The position numbers were made by a program, and so were the translations under genes. A DNA stretch of 64,000 bases from Marivivens niveibacter (lineage in GTDB: Bacteria; Pseudomonadota; Alphaproteobacteria; Rhodobacterales; Rhodobacteraceae), in assembly GCF_002150005.2 (NCBI RefSeq), contig NZ_MSPP01000001.1:248001-312000 (forward strand), in the 5' to 3' direction. Of this stretch, positions 51,669 to 61,331 are shown one piece after another. Numbering within the stretch: the first letter of the stretch is position 1; each line of letters begins with the position of its first letter. The notes below the pieces were generated by a model that was not told where the DNA came from, ran no database searches, and saw only the letters and a program-made list of their open reading frames with translations.

Positions 51669-52991
51669 ATGACAACAACCCGTTTTGCCCCGTCCCCAAC
51701 TGGCTGGATGCACATTGGTAACCTGCGCGCAGCGCTGATGAACTTTTGCATTGCAAAGCAACAGGGTGGTACGTTCATCCTGCGGATCGACGACACCGAT
51801 CAGGAACGTTCCAAACAGGAATATGTCGACGGGATCATGGATGCGCTGGAATGGCTGGGCATCACCTATGACCGCGTTGAATATCAATCCAAACGTCTGG
51901 ATCGTTACACCGCAGCCAAAGACAAACTGATCGAAATGGGTCGTTTGTACGAATGCTTTGAAACGCCGACCGAATTGGACCTGAAACGCAAGAAACAGCT
52001 GAACATGGGCAAACCGCCTGTGTACGACCGTTCTGCTCTGGCCCTGTCTGACGATGAAAAGGATCGCCTGCGCGAAGAACGCGGCGGATCGCACTGGCGT
52101 TTCAAACTGGACTGGGAACGCATCGAATGGACTGACGGGATTTTGGGCGACATTTCGATCGACGCATCGTCCGTATCCGACCCTGTTCTGATCAAAGATT
52201 CCGGTCAATTCCTGTACACGCTGGCGTCCGTTGTTGATGACACTGAAATGGGCATCACCAACGTTGTGCGCGGGTCCGACCACGTGACCAACACCGCAAC
52301 GCAAATCCAGATGATCAAGGCGCTTGGCGGCACCGTGCCTACCTTTGCCCACCATTCGCTGCTGACCGGCCCACAAGGCGAGGCACTGTCGAAACGTCTG
52401 GGCACTCTGTCGCTAAAGGACATGAAGGGCGAAGGCGTCGAACCAATGGCGATCATGTCGCTGATGGCGCGTTTGGGCACATCCGACCCTGTTGAGCTGC
52501 GCGACACCGTGCAAGAGGTGATCGACGGTTTCGACGTGTCGAAATTCGGCGTGGCCCCGACCAAATTCGATGTCGAGGATCTGAAGCCTCTGACCGCGCG
52601 CATCAACGCTGCGAAACCGTTTGACGCCGTGAAAGCCGATGTTCTGGCGCTGGGTGTTCCCGAACATCTGGCCGAAACGTTCTGGTCGGTTGTCCGTGAA
52701 AACATCACGTTCCTGTCCGACATGCAGGACTGGTGGACCCTGTTCCGCGATGGCGCCCCTGCGCTGGTCGCTGAAGAGGACCGCGAAATGATTGACACCG
52801 CGCTGGGTCTGTTGGGCGAACCGCCATACACTGCAGACACTTGGGGCGAATGGACGTCCGCAGTGAAAGAGGCAACAGGCCGCAAAGGCAAGGGTCTGTT
52901 CATGCCGCTGCGCAAGGCCGTCACAGGCCGCGAACGCGGCCCGGACATGGGCAATGTCATGCAGCTGATGCAGGTGAAACCGCGCCTGTAA
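51669..52991 (+). CDS. gltX: Glutamyl-tRNA synthetase
   Basis: Charges tRNA with glutamate. The 440-residue product has the class I signature FAPSPTGWMHIGN (HIGH variant HIGN) and the second signature ALSKRLGTLSL (KMSKS variant). Shorter than the usual 470. Many alphaproteobacteria have two GltX copies, and this could be the second type. I use ATG 51669, seven bases after AGGAG; the ATG at 51663 is too close to that site. Confidence 0.93.
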   Translation: MTTTRFAPSPTGWMHIGNLRAALMNFCIAKQQGGTFILRIDDTDQERSKQEYVDGIMDALEWLGITYDRVEYQSKRLDRYTAAKDKLIEMGRLYECFETPTELDLKRKKQLNMGKPPVYDRSALALSDDEKDRLREERGGSHWRFKLDWERIEWTDGILGDISIDASSVSDPVLIKDSGQFLYTLASVVDDTEMGITNVVRGSDHVTNTATQIQMIKALGGTVPTFAHHSLLTGPQGEALSKRLGTLSLKDMKGEGVEPMAIMSLMARLGTSDPVELRDTVQEVIDGFDVSKFGVAPTKFDVEDLKPLTARINAAKPFDAVKADVLALGVPEHLAETFWSVVRENITFLSDMQDWWTLFRDGAPALVAEEDREMIDTALGLLGEPPYTADTWGEWTSAVKEATGRKGKGLFMPLRKAVTGRERGPDMGNVMQLMQVKPRL

Positions 52992-53537
52992 TCAGTCCTG
53001 CGGCTGACCCAATTTCGCTAAATATTCGTTGACCGTCGCCGTCTGTGCGGCGGTCAATTTTCTTGCGCGGGGGTAACGCGGGTCGGCGCGGTCATTCAGG
53101 ACCGGACCCCAATTGTGCGTCGTGTCAAAGAAATGCTGCGCACCTTCATCGCCGAACATATCCATGTACCCCTGAACGACGACATCCAGATACGACAACA
53201 GGATTGGATTGACCGAAGGCGCCTGATAATGCCGTGCCTCAACCTCATAAACGGCGGTCGGCATCTGCGCCCCGTCAATCAGGTGGGTCACGTCTTTGCG
53301 CTGATATCCCGACTCTCGTTCATCTAAAGCGACCCAATCTCCATGCGGTACCTGCGCTGTGACGCCCAGCAATACCGTTTCGTCGCATGGTTCCACCGAT
53401 AGGAATGCGGGCTCTTGGATCGAGGTGTGACGCCATACACGCCGCCAACCCTTTAGCGTGGCGGTCTGTGGGTCGGGGTATTCATGAGTGGTCAGGTTAA
53501 CAAGGCTGCCGTAGCCGAAAAATCGCGGGTGGGTCAT
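52992..53537 (-). CDS. Gamma-glutamylcyclotransferase-fold protein
   Basis: In 181 residues the N-terminal FFGYGSLVN motif is the substrate-binding loop of the GGCT/AIG2 fold. The catalytic Glu is probably in DERESGYQR. It would release 5-oxoproline from gamma-glutamyl compounds; the substrate is unknown. Its stop codon directly abuts the gltX stop. Confidence 0.8.
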   Translation of the reverse strand: MTHPRFFGYGSLVNLTTHEYPDPQTATLKGWRRVWRHTSIQEPAFLSVEPCDETVLLGVTAQVPHGDWVALDERESGYQRKDVTHLIDGAQMPTAVYEVEARHYQAPSVNPILLSYLDVVVQGYMDMFGDEGAQHFFDTTHNWGPVLNDRADPRYPRARKLTAAQTATVNEYLAKLGQPQD

Positions 53538-53594
53538 TGGGGTCTCTTACTTGGTTACCCGTCATATAGAGTGGTCATGACCAATAATCGACCG

Positions 53595-54137
53595 TCAGTA
53601 TCCTTCGCCTTTTAGGATGGCGCGGTAACTGTAGTAGGGTTTGATGTTTTGCCCTGGTTCGTCGATGTAATTGGGATCTTGTGGCACACAATGGTGACCG
53701 CAGATTTGATAAGCGATCATTTCGGATGAATCCACATACCACAGCCGCCCACCTGGGGTCGCGATCCATCCATCGATGCCAGATGCCTCGTCCGATTCCA
53801 TATCGGTCGATGATGGCACTTCGGAATTATATTCGGGGCTATATGTGCTGTGGGTGTGGAATGACGCGATAACGTCGAATTTCGTAGGCCAGTGGGGCAG
53901 GGTGCATCCAGCTTCTGAACCGGTGCTTAAACGGCTACTGACCAAACGGCCTGCATCATTGCGTCCGATATAGCCGCAAATCTCCCTGTTCAGTGCAAAA
54001 GAACGCGGCTGAATTTTTTCGAAAATTTTGACGATATAGGCCTGTTCCTCGGCCACGGGGCTGATCGTTTGTCCAATCACTGGGTTGGCAAACGCGATCA
54101 GGCTAAAACAAATAGACGCAAAAAACTTCATGGGCAC
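53595..54137 (-). CDS. Exported DUF4329-like (JAB-type) protein
   Basis: In 180 residues: signal peptide (about 1-22), then a domain with SFHTHSTYSPEYNSEVPSST and GWIATPGGRLWYVD, resembling the JAB-like DUF4329 fold. Two Cys pairs may form disulfides (ICGY/GCTL, ICGHHC). Start is either GTG 54137, with AGGA five bases upstream, or ATG 54131. The start region lies in a hairpin that may also terminate cspA transcripts. Confidence 0.75.
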   Translation of the reverse strand: MPMKFFASICFSLIAFANPVIGQTISPVAEEQAYIVKIFEKIQPRSFALNREICGYIGRNDAGRLVSSRLSTGSEAGCTLPHWPTKFDVIASFHTHSTYSPEYNSEVPSSTDMESDEASGIDGWIATPGGRLWYVDSSEMIAYQICGHHCVPQDPNYIDEPGQNIKPYYSYRAILKGEGY

Positions 54138-54155
54138 AGCATTCCTGCGCCCATG
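54129..54155 (-). terminator. Hairpin between cspA and the DUF4329-like gene
   Basis: On the minus strand CATGGGC (54155-54149) pairs with GCCCATG (54135-54129), then AAGTTTTTT. It looks like the cspA terminator, 18 bases after its stop. The 3' arm and T run are also the first codons of the next gene (ATGAAGTTTTTT), so one sequence would serve both. Confidence 0.55.
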
Positions 54156-54172
54156 AAATAAATCAACCTAAA

Positions 54173-54379
54173 TCAGATCAGCTGTAGATCGATTGCAGAT
54201 TCGCGACCGTCGCGGCCGGACTGCAGTTCAAAGCTGACTTTCTGGTTTTCATTCAGACCCTGCAGACCCGAACGCTCGACTGCGGAAATGTGAACGAAAA
54301 TGTCCTTGGAACCGCCATCAGGGGCGATAAAGCCGTAGCCTTTGGTAGTGTTGAACCATTTCACGGTGCCAGTGGCCAT
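54173..54379 (-). CDS. cspA: Cold-shock domain protein
   Basis: Single-stranded nucleic-acid chaperone. The 68-residue product is one cold-shock domain with RNP1 KGYGFI and RNP2 IFVHIS, starting [10 protein letters not shown]. The upstream region to trxC is 231 bases and may hold a long leader. CspA-type naming is generic; it need not be cold-induced. Confidence 0.95.
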   Translation of the reverse strand: MATGTVKWFNTTKGYGFIAPDGGSKDIFVHISAVERSGLQGLNENQKVSFELQSGRDGRESAIDLQLI

Positions 54380-54610
54380 CGTGAGACTCCTTGTAGTAGT
54401 GTCCGCTCGCGGTATTGCAGCGGCTCGGCTTGTCAGTACTGGATCGAAGAACTGGGCCGAAAAAGGAGACAGTGTCGAAAAAGGTCGTAACTCGCAGGCT
54501 ATAGCATGGCATGAAGTTGAAATTAATCAAGTAAAGCTTTTGACACTGTGGGTTGTGTCGGATCTTAACACATCTTATATCCCTTATGTTTCGCAAGCAG
54601 GAGAGCGCAA

Positions 54611-55036
54611 ATGGCTGGAATGAAAATCACCTGTCTGGACTGTGGTCAGGTCAACCGCGTGCCTGAAGACAAATTGGGGGCCACTCCGAAATGTGCGACC
54701 TGCGGCAGCAAACTGATGAATTCCAAACCTGTCGAACTCGATCTGACGACGTTACAAAAGGCCGCGCGCAATGACGATGTGCCGCTGATTGTGGATTTCT
54801 GGGCGCCGTGGTGCGGGCCGTGTCGTGCGATGGCACCAGAGTTTTCAAAAACCGCCGCAGCGATGGCGGGAAAGGTGCGTTTGGCCAAGCTGAATACCGA
54901 CCAACACCGTGCAGCCAATACAAAATATCGGATAAGCGGCATCCCGACGATGATCTATTTCGCCAAAGGCAAAGAGGTCAAACGCCAGCCAGGCGCAATG
55001 CGCGGGCCAGATATTATGCGTTGGATTAACGGATAA
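54611..55036 (+). CDS. trxC: Thioredoxin 2
   Basis: Disulfide reductase with an N-terminal zinc-ribbon. In 141 residues the CLDCG...CATCG pairs (about 7-35) are followed by the thioredoxin fold with active site WCGPC and the cis-Pro loop GIPTMIYF. TrxC is usually part of oxidative-stress defence. It ends exactly where the convergent small membrane gene ends. Confidence 0.95.
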   Translation: MAGMKITCLDCGQVNRVPEDKLGATPKCATCGSKLMNSKPVELDLTTLQKAARNDDVPLIVDFWAPWCGPCRAMAPEFSKTAAAMAGKVRLAKLNTDQHRAANTKYRISGIPTMIYFAKGKEVKRQPGAMRGPDIMRWING

Positions 55037-55231
55037 TTAGAACGGAGCTTGTTCAGCGATCGTTTTGGCGCGGGTTGGTTTCATCTGATTAACAATGGCC
55101 CATAACGGCAGGGCGATGCCCAGCCCTAGATACAATGCGAACGCAGGCACAATCGGCAAGTGTAGGAAACTCATTGCGCCGATTGCCACCATGAGGCCCA
55201 GAAAGCTGCTGGTCAGAAAAAGAATGATCAT
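55037..55231 (-). CDS. Small membrane protein of unknown function
   Basis: A 64-residue protein with two hydrophobic helices (about 2-22 and 27-48) and a basic tail (NQMKPTRAKT). Not recognised. Its stop abuts the trxC stop. Confidence 0.55.
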   Translation of the reverse strand: MIILFLTSSFLGLMVAIGAMSFLHLPIVPAFALYLGLGIALPLWAIVNQMKPTRAKTIAEQAPF

Positions 55232-55431
55232 TTGGCCTTGTCCTCTATGTTCATGGTGTACTCGTTAAAGGCGATAAGTATTGATATTCCGTTTTCAGAT
55301 TGCAGAGTCGGTCGCGTATTCCTCTGGCGTGTAATCTATCCCTTTGGATCGCCTGAAATTCGATTTTGTGGATAATTTTTCGCACAGGCGTTAAATTTCG
55401 GGCCAGAAATGGTCGAATCGCATGTGATTTT

Positions 55432-55448
55432 GATAGGTAATATCTATC
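55432..55448. promoter_or_regulatory. LysR-type operator candidate before fdsG
   Basis: GATAG-N7-CTATC is a perfect dyad in the pattern of LysR-family sites (T-N11-A). It lies 72 bases before fdsG. Formate dehydrogenase operons of this type are controlled by a LysR protein (FdsR) in relatives; none is encoded in this window. Confidence 0.4.
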
Positions 55449-55519
55449 GTTTAACGGTTCTTTGATATTGATCGATCGGGTAATTGCGCGCATTTTGCGT
55501 CAAATTACCGGAGCTCCAG

Positions 55520-55978
55520 ATGTCGCAGACAATCCAGACCGTTTCCGAAATCATCGCAAGGCATGCCCATCTAGAGGGCCCTTTACTGCCGATGCTGCAT
55601 GATATTCAGGCCGAATTGGGTCATATCCCCGAAACCGCAGTGCCCGAACTGGCCGCCGCCCTGAATATTGGCCGCGCCGAGGTGCACGGCGTCATCAGTT
55701 TCTATCATGATTTCCGCAAATCCCCTGCGGGCAAACATGTGGTCAAAGTCTGCCGCGCAGAGGCCTGTCAGGCCGTTGGCGCGAATGCGCTGTCGGATCG
55801 GGCATTGGCTCTGCTGGGCGGCGATTGGCATGGTAAAACGGCGGGCGGTGTGACGATCGAACCGGTTTATTGTCTGGGTCTGTGCGCCTGCGGACCTGCT
55901 GTGATGGTCGACGGCCAACTAGAGGGCCGCGTCGATACGGCCCGTTTCGATGAAATCCTGAAAGAGGTCGGCGCATGA
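55520..55978 (+). CDS. fdsG: Formate dehydrogenase gamma subunit
   Basis: NuoE-like [2Fe-2S] subunit of soluble NAD-dependent formate dehydrogenase. In 152 residues cysteines lie in VCRAEACQAVGA and in YCLGLCACGPAVMV. Start at ATG 55520 with GGAG six bases upstream. Overlaps fdsB by 4 bases. Confidence 0.94.
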   Translation: MSQTIQTVSEIIARHAHLEGPLLPMLHDIQAELGHIPETAVPELAAALNIGRAEVHGVISFYHDFRKSPAGKHVVKVCRAEACQAVGANALSDRALALLGGDWHGKTAGGVTIEPVYCLGLCACGPAVMVDGQLEGRVDTARFDEILKEVGA

Positions 55979-57492
55979 AAATCTACATTCCCCGCGACGC
56001 CGCTGCCAAAGCCTTGGGCGCTGACCGCATTGCTGCGGCTGTTCAGGCTGAAATCGCCGAACGCGGCATTGATGCGACCATCATCCGCAACGGCACGCGC
56101 GGCATGATCTGGTTAGAACCTTTGGTCGAAATCGAAACGGATCAGGGTCGTATTGGCTATGGTCCCGTGACTGTTGCCGACGTCAAAGCGATCTTTGAAG
56201 GTGACAGCGACAAATCACTGGGCGACGTCGAACAGCTACCGTTTTTTGCGGCCCAGACGCGTTTGACGTTTGCGCGGGTGGGTAAAATCGACCCGCTGTC
56301 GTTGGATGATTATCAGGCGCATGGCGGTTTGGCTGGCCTGCGCCGCGCTATCGCGATGACGCCAGAAACCATCGTAGACGAGGTGAAAACGTCGGGCCTG
56401 CGCGGACGCGGTGGTGCGGGTTTCCCGACGGGTATCAAATGGGACACGGTTCGATTGGCCCACGCCCCGCAGAAATACATCGTTTGCAACGCGGACGAAG
56501 GTGACAGCGGCACCTTTGCCGACCGCATGATCATGGAGGGCGACCCCTTTACCCTTATCGAAGGCATGGCCATCGCGGGTATCGGCGTCGGCGCGACCAA
56601 AGGGTTCGTGTATATCCGTTCAGAATATCCAGACGCCATCGAACAGATGAATGACGCCTGCGATATCGCCCGTAAAAACGGCGTTTTGGGCGACGTTCTG
56701 GGGTCTGGCCATCAGTTTGACATCGAAATCCGCGTCGGCGCGGGAGCCTATGTCTGCGGCGAAGAAACGTCGTTGCTGAACAGTCTAGAGGGCAAGCGCG
56801 GCACGGTACGGGCCAAGCCGCCTCTGCCCGCGCTCGAGGGGTTCATGGGCCGTCCGACGGTCGTAAACAACGTCATTTCGCTGGCGACCGTACCTGTGAT
56901 TTTCGAAAAGGGCGCGCAGCATTACGCCGATTTCGGGCTGGGCCGATCCAAAGGCACCATGCCGATCCAGATCGCGGGCAATGTGAAATTCGGCGGGCTG
57001 TTTGAGATGGCTTTCGGCATGCCTTTGGGTGATCTGGTGAATGAAATCGGGGGCGGCACCGCATCGGGTCGTCCGGTCAAGGCGGTGCAGGTCGGCGGCC
57101 CGTTGGGTGCCTATATGCCCGTGTCCAAATTCGACACGCCGTTCGGGTACGAAGAGTTCGACCGCCAAGGCGGATTGATCGGCCACGCAGGGATCGTCGT
57201 CTTTGATGATACCGCCGATATGCTGGGCATGGCGCGATTTGCGATGGAATTCTGCGCGGTAGAAAGCTGTGGCAAATGCACGCCGTGCCGCATTGGGGCC
57301 GTGCGCGGTGTCGAAACCATCGACCGCATTGCGCAGGGCGATACGGACGCGATCGATCTGTTGACCGATCTTTGTGATACAATGAAAGACGGATCGCTAT
57401 GCGCGCTGGGTGGGTTCACGCCGTACCCTGTGATGTCGGCGCTGCAAAACTTTCCCGACGAATTTCAATCCGCAAAGGAGGCAGCGGAATGA
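55975..57492 (+). CDS. fdsB: Formate dehydrogenase beta subunit
   Basis: NuoF-like subunit with FMN and NAD sites and a [4Fe-4S] cluster. In 505 residues the FMN/NADH region has LRGRGGAGFPTGIKW and NADEGDSGTFADR, and the cluster motif is ESCGKCTPCRIGAVRG. The N-terminus carries a thioredoxin-like [2Fe-2S]-type fold without its cysteines. Overlaps fdsG and fdsA. Confidence 0.96.
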   Translation: MKIYIPRDAAAKALGADRIAAAVQAEIAERGIDATIIRNGTRGMIWLEPLVEIETDQGRIGYGPVTVADVKAIFEGDSDKSLGDVEQLPFFAAQTRLTFARVGKIDPLSLDDYQAHGGLAGLRRAIAMTPETIVDEVKTSGLRGRGGAGFPTGIKWDTVRLAHAPQKYIVCNADEGDSGTFADRMIMEGDPFTLIEGMAIAGIGVGATKGFVYIRSEYPDAIEQMNDACDIARKNGVLGDVLGSGHQFDIEIRVGAGAYVCGEETSLLNSLEGKRGTVRAKPPLPALEGFMGRPTVVNNVISLATVPVIFEKGAQHYADFGLGRSKGTMPIQIAGNVKFGGLFEMAFGMPLGDLVNEIGGGTASGRPVKAVQVGGPLGAYMPVSKFDTPFGYEEFDRQGGLIGHAGIVVFDDTADMLGMARFAMEFCAVESCGKCTPCRIGAVRGVETIDRIAQGDTDAIDLLTDLCDTMKDGSLCALGGFTPYPVMSALQNFPDEFQSAKEAAE

Positions 57493-60374
57493 AGGACTTT
57501 ATCATCCCATGGGGCGACGACCGTGATCTGGGAACCCCTGCGTCGAAATCCGATAAAACCGTCACGCTAAAAATTGACGGATTTGATGTGACCGTGCCTG
57601 CGGGTACGTCGGTCATGCGGGCCTCTGCGCTGGCGGGGATTGATATCCCGAAGCTATGCGCGTCCGATAATCTAGAGGCGTTCGGATCCTGCCGTCTATG
57701 CGTCGTTGAAATCGAAGGCCGCCGTGGCACGCCCGCGTCCTGCACCACGCCCGTTGCCGACGGTATGGTTGTCAAAACCCAATCGCCAAAGGTGCAAAAA
57801 CTGCGCAAAGGCGTGATGGAATTATACATTTCCGATCACCCGCTGGATTGTTTGACCTGCGCGGCGAATGGCGATTGTGAATTGCAAGATCAAGCGGGCA
57901 TCGTCGGTCTGCGCGACGTGCGGTATCATCCCAAACAAACCCATTTCAATGTGCGTCAAAACGGCGAAGCGAACCCTCAGTTCATTCCCAAAGACGACAG
58001 CAACCCGTATTTCACTTATGACCCTGCGAAATGCATCGTCTGTTCCCGCTGCGTCCGCGCCTGCGAAGAGGTGCAGGGAACATTCGCCCTAACCATCGAA
58101 GGACGCGGTTTCGACAGCCGCGTGTCTGCAGGCGCTGCGGGCGATGATTTCCTATCGTCCGATTGCGTATCCTGCGGCGCCTGTGTTCAGGCCTGCCCGA
58201 CGGCGACGTTGCAAGAAAAATCCGTGATCGAAATGGGCACGCCTACCAAATCGGTTGTGACCACCTGCGCCTATTGCGGTGTCGGCTGTTCGTTCAAGGC
58301 CGAAATGCGCGGCGACGAATTGGTGCGCATGACGCCTTATAAACACGGCAAAGCGAACCGCGGCCATTCCTGCGTCAAAGGCCGCTTTGCCTATGGATAC
58401 GCCAAACACAAAGACCGTATTCTGAACCCGATGATCCGCGACAGCGTCGATCAGCCGTGGAAAGAGGTATCGTGGGACGAGGCGCTGACCTTCGCCGCGA
58501 CCAAGATGCGCGGATTGCAGGAAAAATACGGTCAGAAATCGATTGGCGTGATCACGTCTTCGCGCTGCACGAATGAGGAAACCTATCTGGTTCAAAAACT
58601 GACCCGTGCGGTGTTCGGAAATAACAACACCGACACTTGCGCGCGCGTCTGCCATTCGCCGACGGGCTATGGTTTGGGGCAGACCTTTGGCACCTCGGCC
58701 GGGACGCAAGATTTCGACAGTGTCGAAGAAACCGATTGCGCGATGATCATCGGTGCGAACCCGACCGATGGGCACCCCGTGTTTGCCAGCCGTTTGAAAA
58801 AACGCATCCGTCAGGGCGCAAAGCTGATCGTTGTCGATCCGCGCCGTACGGATATGGTGAAATCGAACCACATTCAGGCCGATCACCATTTGCCTTTGCG
58901 CCCAGGCACGAACGTCGCCGTTGTCACCGCCATGGCGCATGTAATTGTCACCGAAAACCTGATCGACCAATCCTACGTGCGCACGCGCTGTGACTGGGAT
59001 GAATATCTAGCCTATGCCGATTTCGTCAGTGACCCACGCCATTCGCCCGAGGCAACCGAACTGCTGACCGGCGTTCCCGCAGAGGATCTGCGGGCCGCCG
59101 CGCGGTTATATGCGACAGTGGGGAAATCTTCGATCTACTACGGATTGGGCGTGACAGAACATTCCCAAGGATCGACCACTGTTATCGCGATTGCGAACCT
59201 TGCCATGCTGACGGGCAACGTGGGAATTAACGGGGCGGGCGTGAACCCATTGCGCGGTCAAAATAACGTGCAGGGGTCGTGCGACATGGGATCGTTCCCG
59301 CATGAATTGCCCGGCTATCGCCATGTGAAAAACGCGGACGTGCGCGAAGTGTTCGAAAACGCTTGGGGCGTGCCGATCGATCCTGAACCGGGTCTGCGTA
59401 TTCCCAACATGCTGGACGCGGCCGTCGAAGGCACGTTCAAAGGCCTGTATTGTCAGGGCGAAGACATCCTGCAATCCGATCCAGACACCAAACATGTCGC
59501 TGCTGGTCTGGCGGCAATGGAATGCGTGATCGTCCACGATCTGTTTCTGAACGAAACCGCAAACTACGCCCATGTGTTCCTGCCCGGATCGTCGTTCTTG
59601 GAAAAGGACGGCACGTTCACCAACGCCGAACGCCGCATCAACCGCGTGCGCAAGGTGATGGCGCCGCCGAACGGCTATGCGGACTGGGAAATTACTCAGA
59701 TGTTGGCCAACGCCATGGGCGCGAACTGGACCTATACGCATCCTAGCCAGATCATGGATGAAATCGCGGCCACCACGCCAAGCTTCGCCAACGTCAGCTA
59801 TGAGGCGCTAGAGGAAAAGGGATCGATCCAGTGGCCGTGCAATGACGCGCACCCAGAGGGCACTCCGCTGATGCACGTTGACGGGTTTGTACGCGGCAAA
59901 GGCCGTTTGATCGTCACCGAATATGTGGCGACGGACGAAAAAACGGGGCCGCGTTTCCCTCTGCTGCTGACCACGGGGCGTATTCTGTCGCAATACAACG
60001 TGGGTGCGCAGACGCGCCGCACGGAAAACTCTGTCTGGCACGATCAGGACGTTCTGGAGATCCATCCGCACGACGCCGAATTGCGCGGGGTCAAGGACGG
60101 CGACTGGATCAAACTGGCGTCGCGTTCTGGCGAAACGTCGCTGCGGGCGCAGATCACGGATCGGGTCAGCACGGGCGTTGTGTATACGACGTTCCACCAC
60201 CCTGATACGCAGGCCAACGTGATAACCACCGATTTCAGCGACTGGGCCACCAATTGCCCTGAATACAAGGTAACAGCGGTGCAGGTCAGCCTGTCCAATG
60301 GCCCGACCGATTGGCAAGAGGATTACAACGCCCAAGCGGCGGCCTCGCGCCGCATTTTGCCCGCTGCCGAATGA
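57489..60374 (+). CDS. fdsA: Formate dehydrogenase alpha subunit (molybdopterin)
   Basis: Catalytic subunit oxidising formate to CO2. In 961 residues: N-terminal [2Fe-2S] domain (CASDNLEAFGSCRLC), His/Cys motif HPLDCLTCAANGDC, two ferredoxin clusters (CIVCSRCVRAC, CVSCGACVQAC), the Mo-domain cluster CAYCGVGCS, and the Mo ligand Cys388 in ARVCHSPT. C-terminal pterin-binding domain ends near residue 940. I use ATG 57489, which overlaps the fdsB stop. Confidence 0.97.
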   Translation: MKDFIIPWGDDRDLGTPASKSDKTVTLKIDGFDVTVPAGTSVMRASALAGIDIPKLCASDNLEAFGSCRLCVVEIEGRRGTPASCTTPVADGMVVKTQSPKVQKLRKGVMELYISDHPLDCLTCAANGDCELQDQAGIVGLRDVRYHPKQTHFNVRQNGEANPQFIPKDDSNPYFTYDPAKCIVCSRCVRACEEVQGTFALTIEGRGFDSRVSAGAAGDDFLSSDCVSCGACVQACPTATLQEKSVIEMGTPTKSVVTTCAYCGVGCSFKAEMRGDELVRMTPYKHGKANRGHSCVKGRFAYGYAKHKDRILNPMIRDSVDQPWKEVSWDEALTFAATKMRGLQEKYGQKSIGVITSSRCTNEETYLVQKLTRAVFGNNNTDTCARVCHSPTGYGLGQTFGTSAGTQDFDSVEETDCAMIIGANPTDGHPVFASRLKKRIRQGAKLIVVDPRRTDMVKSNHIQADHHLPLRPGTNVAVVTAMAHVIVTENLIDQSYVRTRCDWDEYLAYADFVSDPRHSPEATELLTGVPAEDLRAAARLYATVGKSSIYYGLGVTEHSQGSTTVIAIANLAMLTGNVGINGAGVNPLRGQNNVQGSCDMGSFPHELPGYRHVKNADVREVFENAWGVPIDPEPGLRIPNMLDAAVEGTFKGLYCQGEDILQSDPDTKHVAAGLAAMECVIVHDLFLNETANYAHVFLPGSSFLEKDGTFTNAERRINRVRKVMAPPNGYADWEITQMLANAMGANWTYTHPSQIMDEIAATTPSFANVSYEALEEKGSIQWPCNDAHPEGTPLMHVDGFVRGKGRLIVTEYVATDEKTGPRFPLLLTTGRILSQYNVGAQTRRTENSVWHDQDVLEIHPHDAELRGVKDGDWIKLASRSGETSLRAQITDRVSTGVVYTTFHHPDTQANVITTDFSDWATNCPEYKVTAVQVSLSNGPTDWQEDYNAQAAASRRILPAAE

Positions 60375-61102
60375 CACGGGTGTTGCCGCAAGAAGTCCCC
60401 GTTGCGATCGTGTTTAACGGCACGACGCAGGCGGTGATGATGGCAACGCCCGATAAACTCGATGCCTTTGGGATCGGTTTCGCGCTGACCGAAGGCACAG
60501 TGACGCGCGGCGATGAAATCGAAACGCTAGAGGTCATCAGACACGCCAAAGGGTACGAGGTCCGCATGTGGGTTTCAGACGCGGCGGCGGATCGTATGGC
60601 AGAACGGCGGCGTTCGATGATGGGGCCTGTGGGCTGCGGTCTATGCGGGATCGACAGTCTGGATCAGGCCGTGCGCGATGTGCCGCGTGTGATATCGGAT
60701 TTCGCCATGACCACCGAACAGGTCCGCGCCGCGACCGCTGATTTGCGTAATCACCAGCCGTTGCATGACCAAACCCGCGCGGTACATGGCGCAGCGTTCT
60801 GGCAGGGCGACATCATCGCCGCGTGCGAGGATGTGGGGCGGCACAATGCGTTGGATAAACTGATCGGCACCTTGATGCAGAGGGGCATCGACCCCGAACA
60901 GGGCGCGATTGTGCTGACCAGCCGCGTGTCGATTGATATGGTGCAAAAGGTCGCTATCTTAGGTGCGCCTATCCTGATCGCGGTATCGGCCCCAACTGCG
61001 CAGGCCATTGAAATCGCGGACAAATCGAACCTGACCGTCGCGGCATTGTCGCGGGGGGATCATTTTGAAACTTTCACTCACCCTGAACGGATACGCCCAT
61101 GA
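60371..61102 (+). CDS. fdhD: Formate dehydrogenase sulfurtransferase FdhD (FdsC)
   Basis: Transfers sulfur to the molybdenum cofactor for an active formate dehydrogenase. In 243 residues the motif GPVGCGLCGIDS holds the CxxC, and the C-terminal SRVSIDMVQKVAILGAPILI is typical. Start at ATG 60371, overlapping the fdsA stop; its own stop overlaps fdsD. Confidence 0.94.
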   Translation: MTRVLPQEVPVAIVFNGTTQAVMMATPDKLDAFGIGFALTEGTVTRGDEIETLEVIRHAKGYEVRMWVSDAAADRMAERRRSMMGPVGCGLCGIDSLDQAVRDVPRVISDFAMTTEQVRAATADLRNHQPLHDQTRAVHGAAFWQGDIIAACEDVGRHNALDKLIGTLMQRGIDPEQGAIVLTSRVSIDMVQKVAILGAPILIAVSAPTAQAIEIADKSNLTVAALSRGDHFETFTHPERIRP

Positions 61103-61314
61103 AAACGGAAAAGATGGTTTATATGGTCAACCAGATCGCGACCTTTTTCGAAACGCAGCCGGGTGATGATCAGGCGGACCGCGTGGCGGATCATCTGCAT
61201 GATTTTTGGGAACCACGCATGCGCGAACAACTGGCCGCGCATCTGGATGCGGGCGGCGAAGGTTTGTCGCCATTGGCCTACAAAGGTGCAAAGCTGCTAT
61301 TCCAAAAAGCGTAA
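61099..61314 (+). CDS. fdsD: Formate dehydrogenase delta subunit
   Basis: A 71-residue small subunit or assembly factor of the Fds complex (MVYMVNQIATFFETQPGDD, later RMREQLAAHLDAGG). It ends the fdsG-B-A-fdhD-fdsD operon and overlaps fdhD (ATGA). Confidence 0.9.
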   Translation: MKTEKMVYMVNQIATFFETQPGDDQADRVADHLHDFWEPRMREQLAAHLDAGGEGLSPLAYKGAKLLFQKA

Positions 61315-61331
61315 GCTATCGCCGTTGCGCT

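Noticed and set aside
51609-52376. Long in-frame extension of the small zincin gene
   Set aside because: It is the antisense of gltX. The zincin reading begins sensibly at the ATG at 51608.
54539-54570. TTGACA-based sigma-70 promoter before trxC
   Set aside because: The -35 box is good, but the best -10 (TCTTAA) matches only half the consensus.
55251-55493. 80-codon minus-strand frame between the small membrane gene and fdsG
   Set aside because: No ribosome-binding site or domain, and it covers the likely regulatory region of the fds operon. I see nothing else in this 288-base gap apart from the LysR-like dyad.
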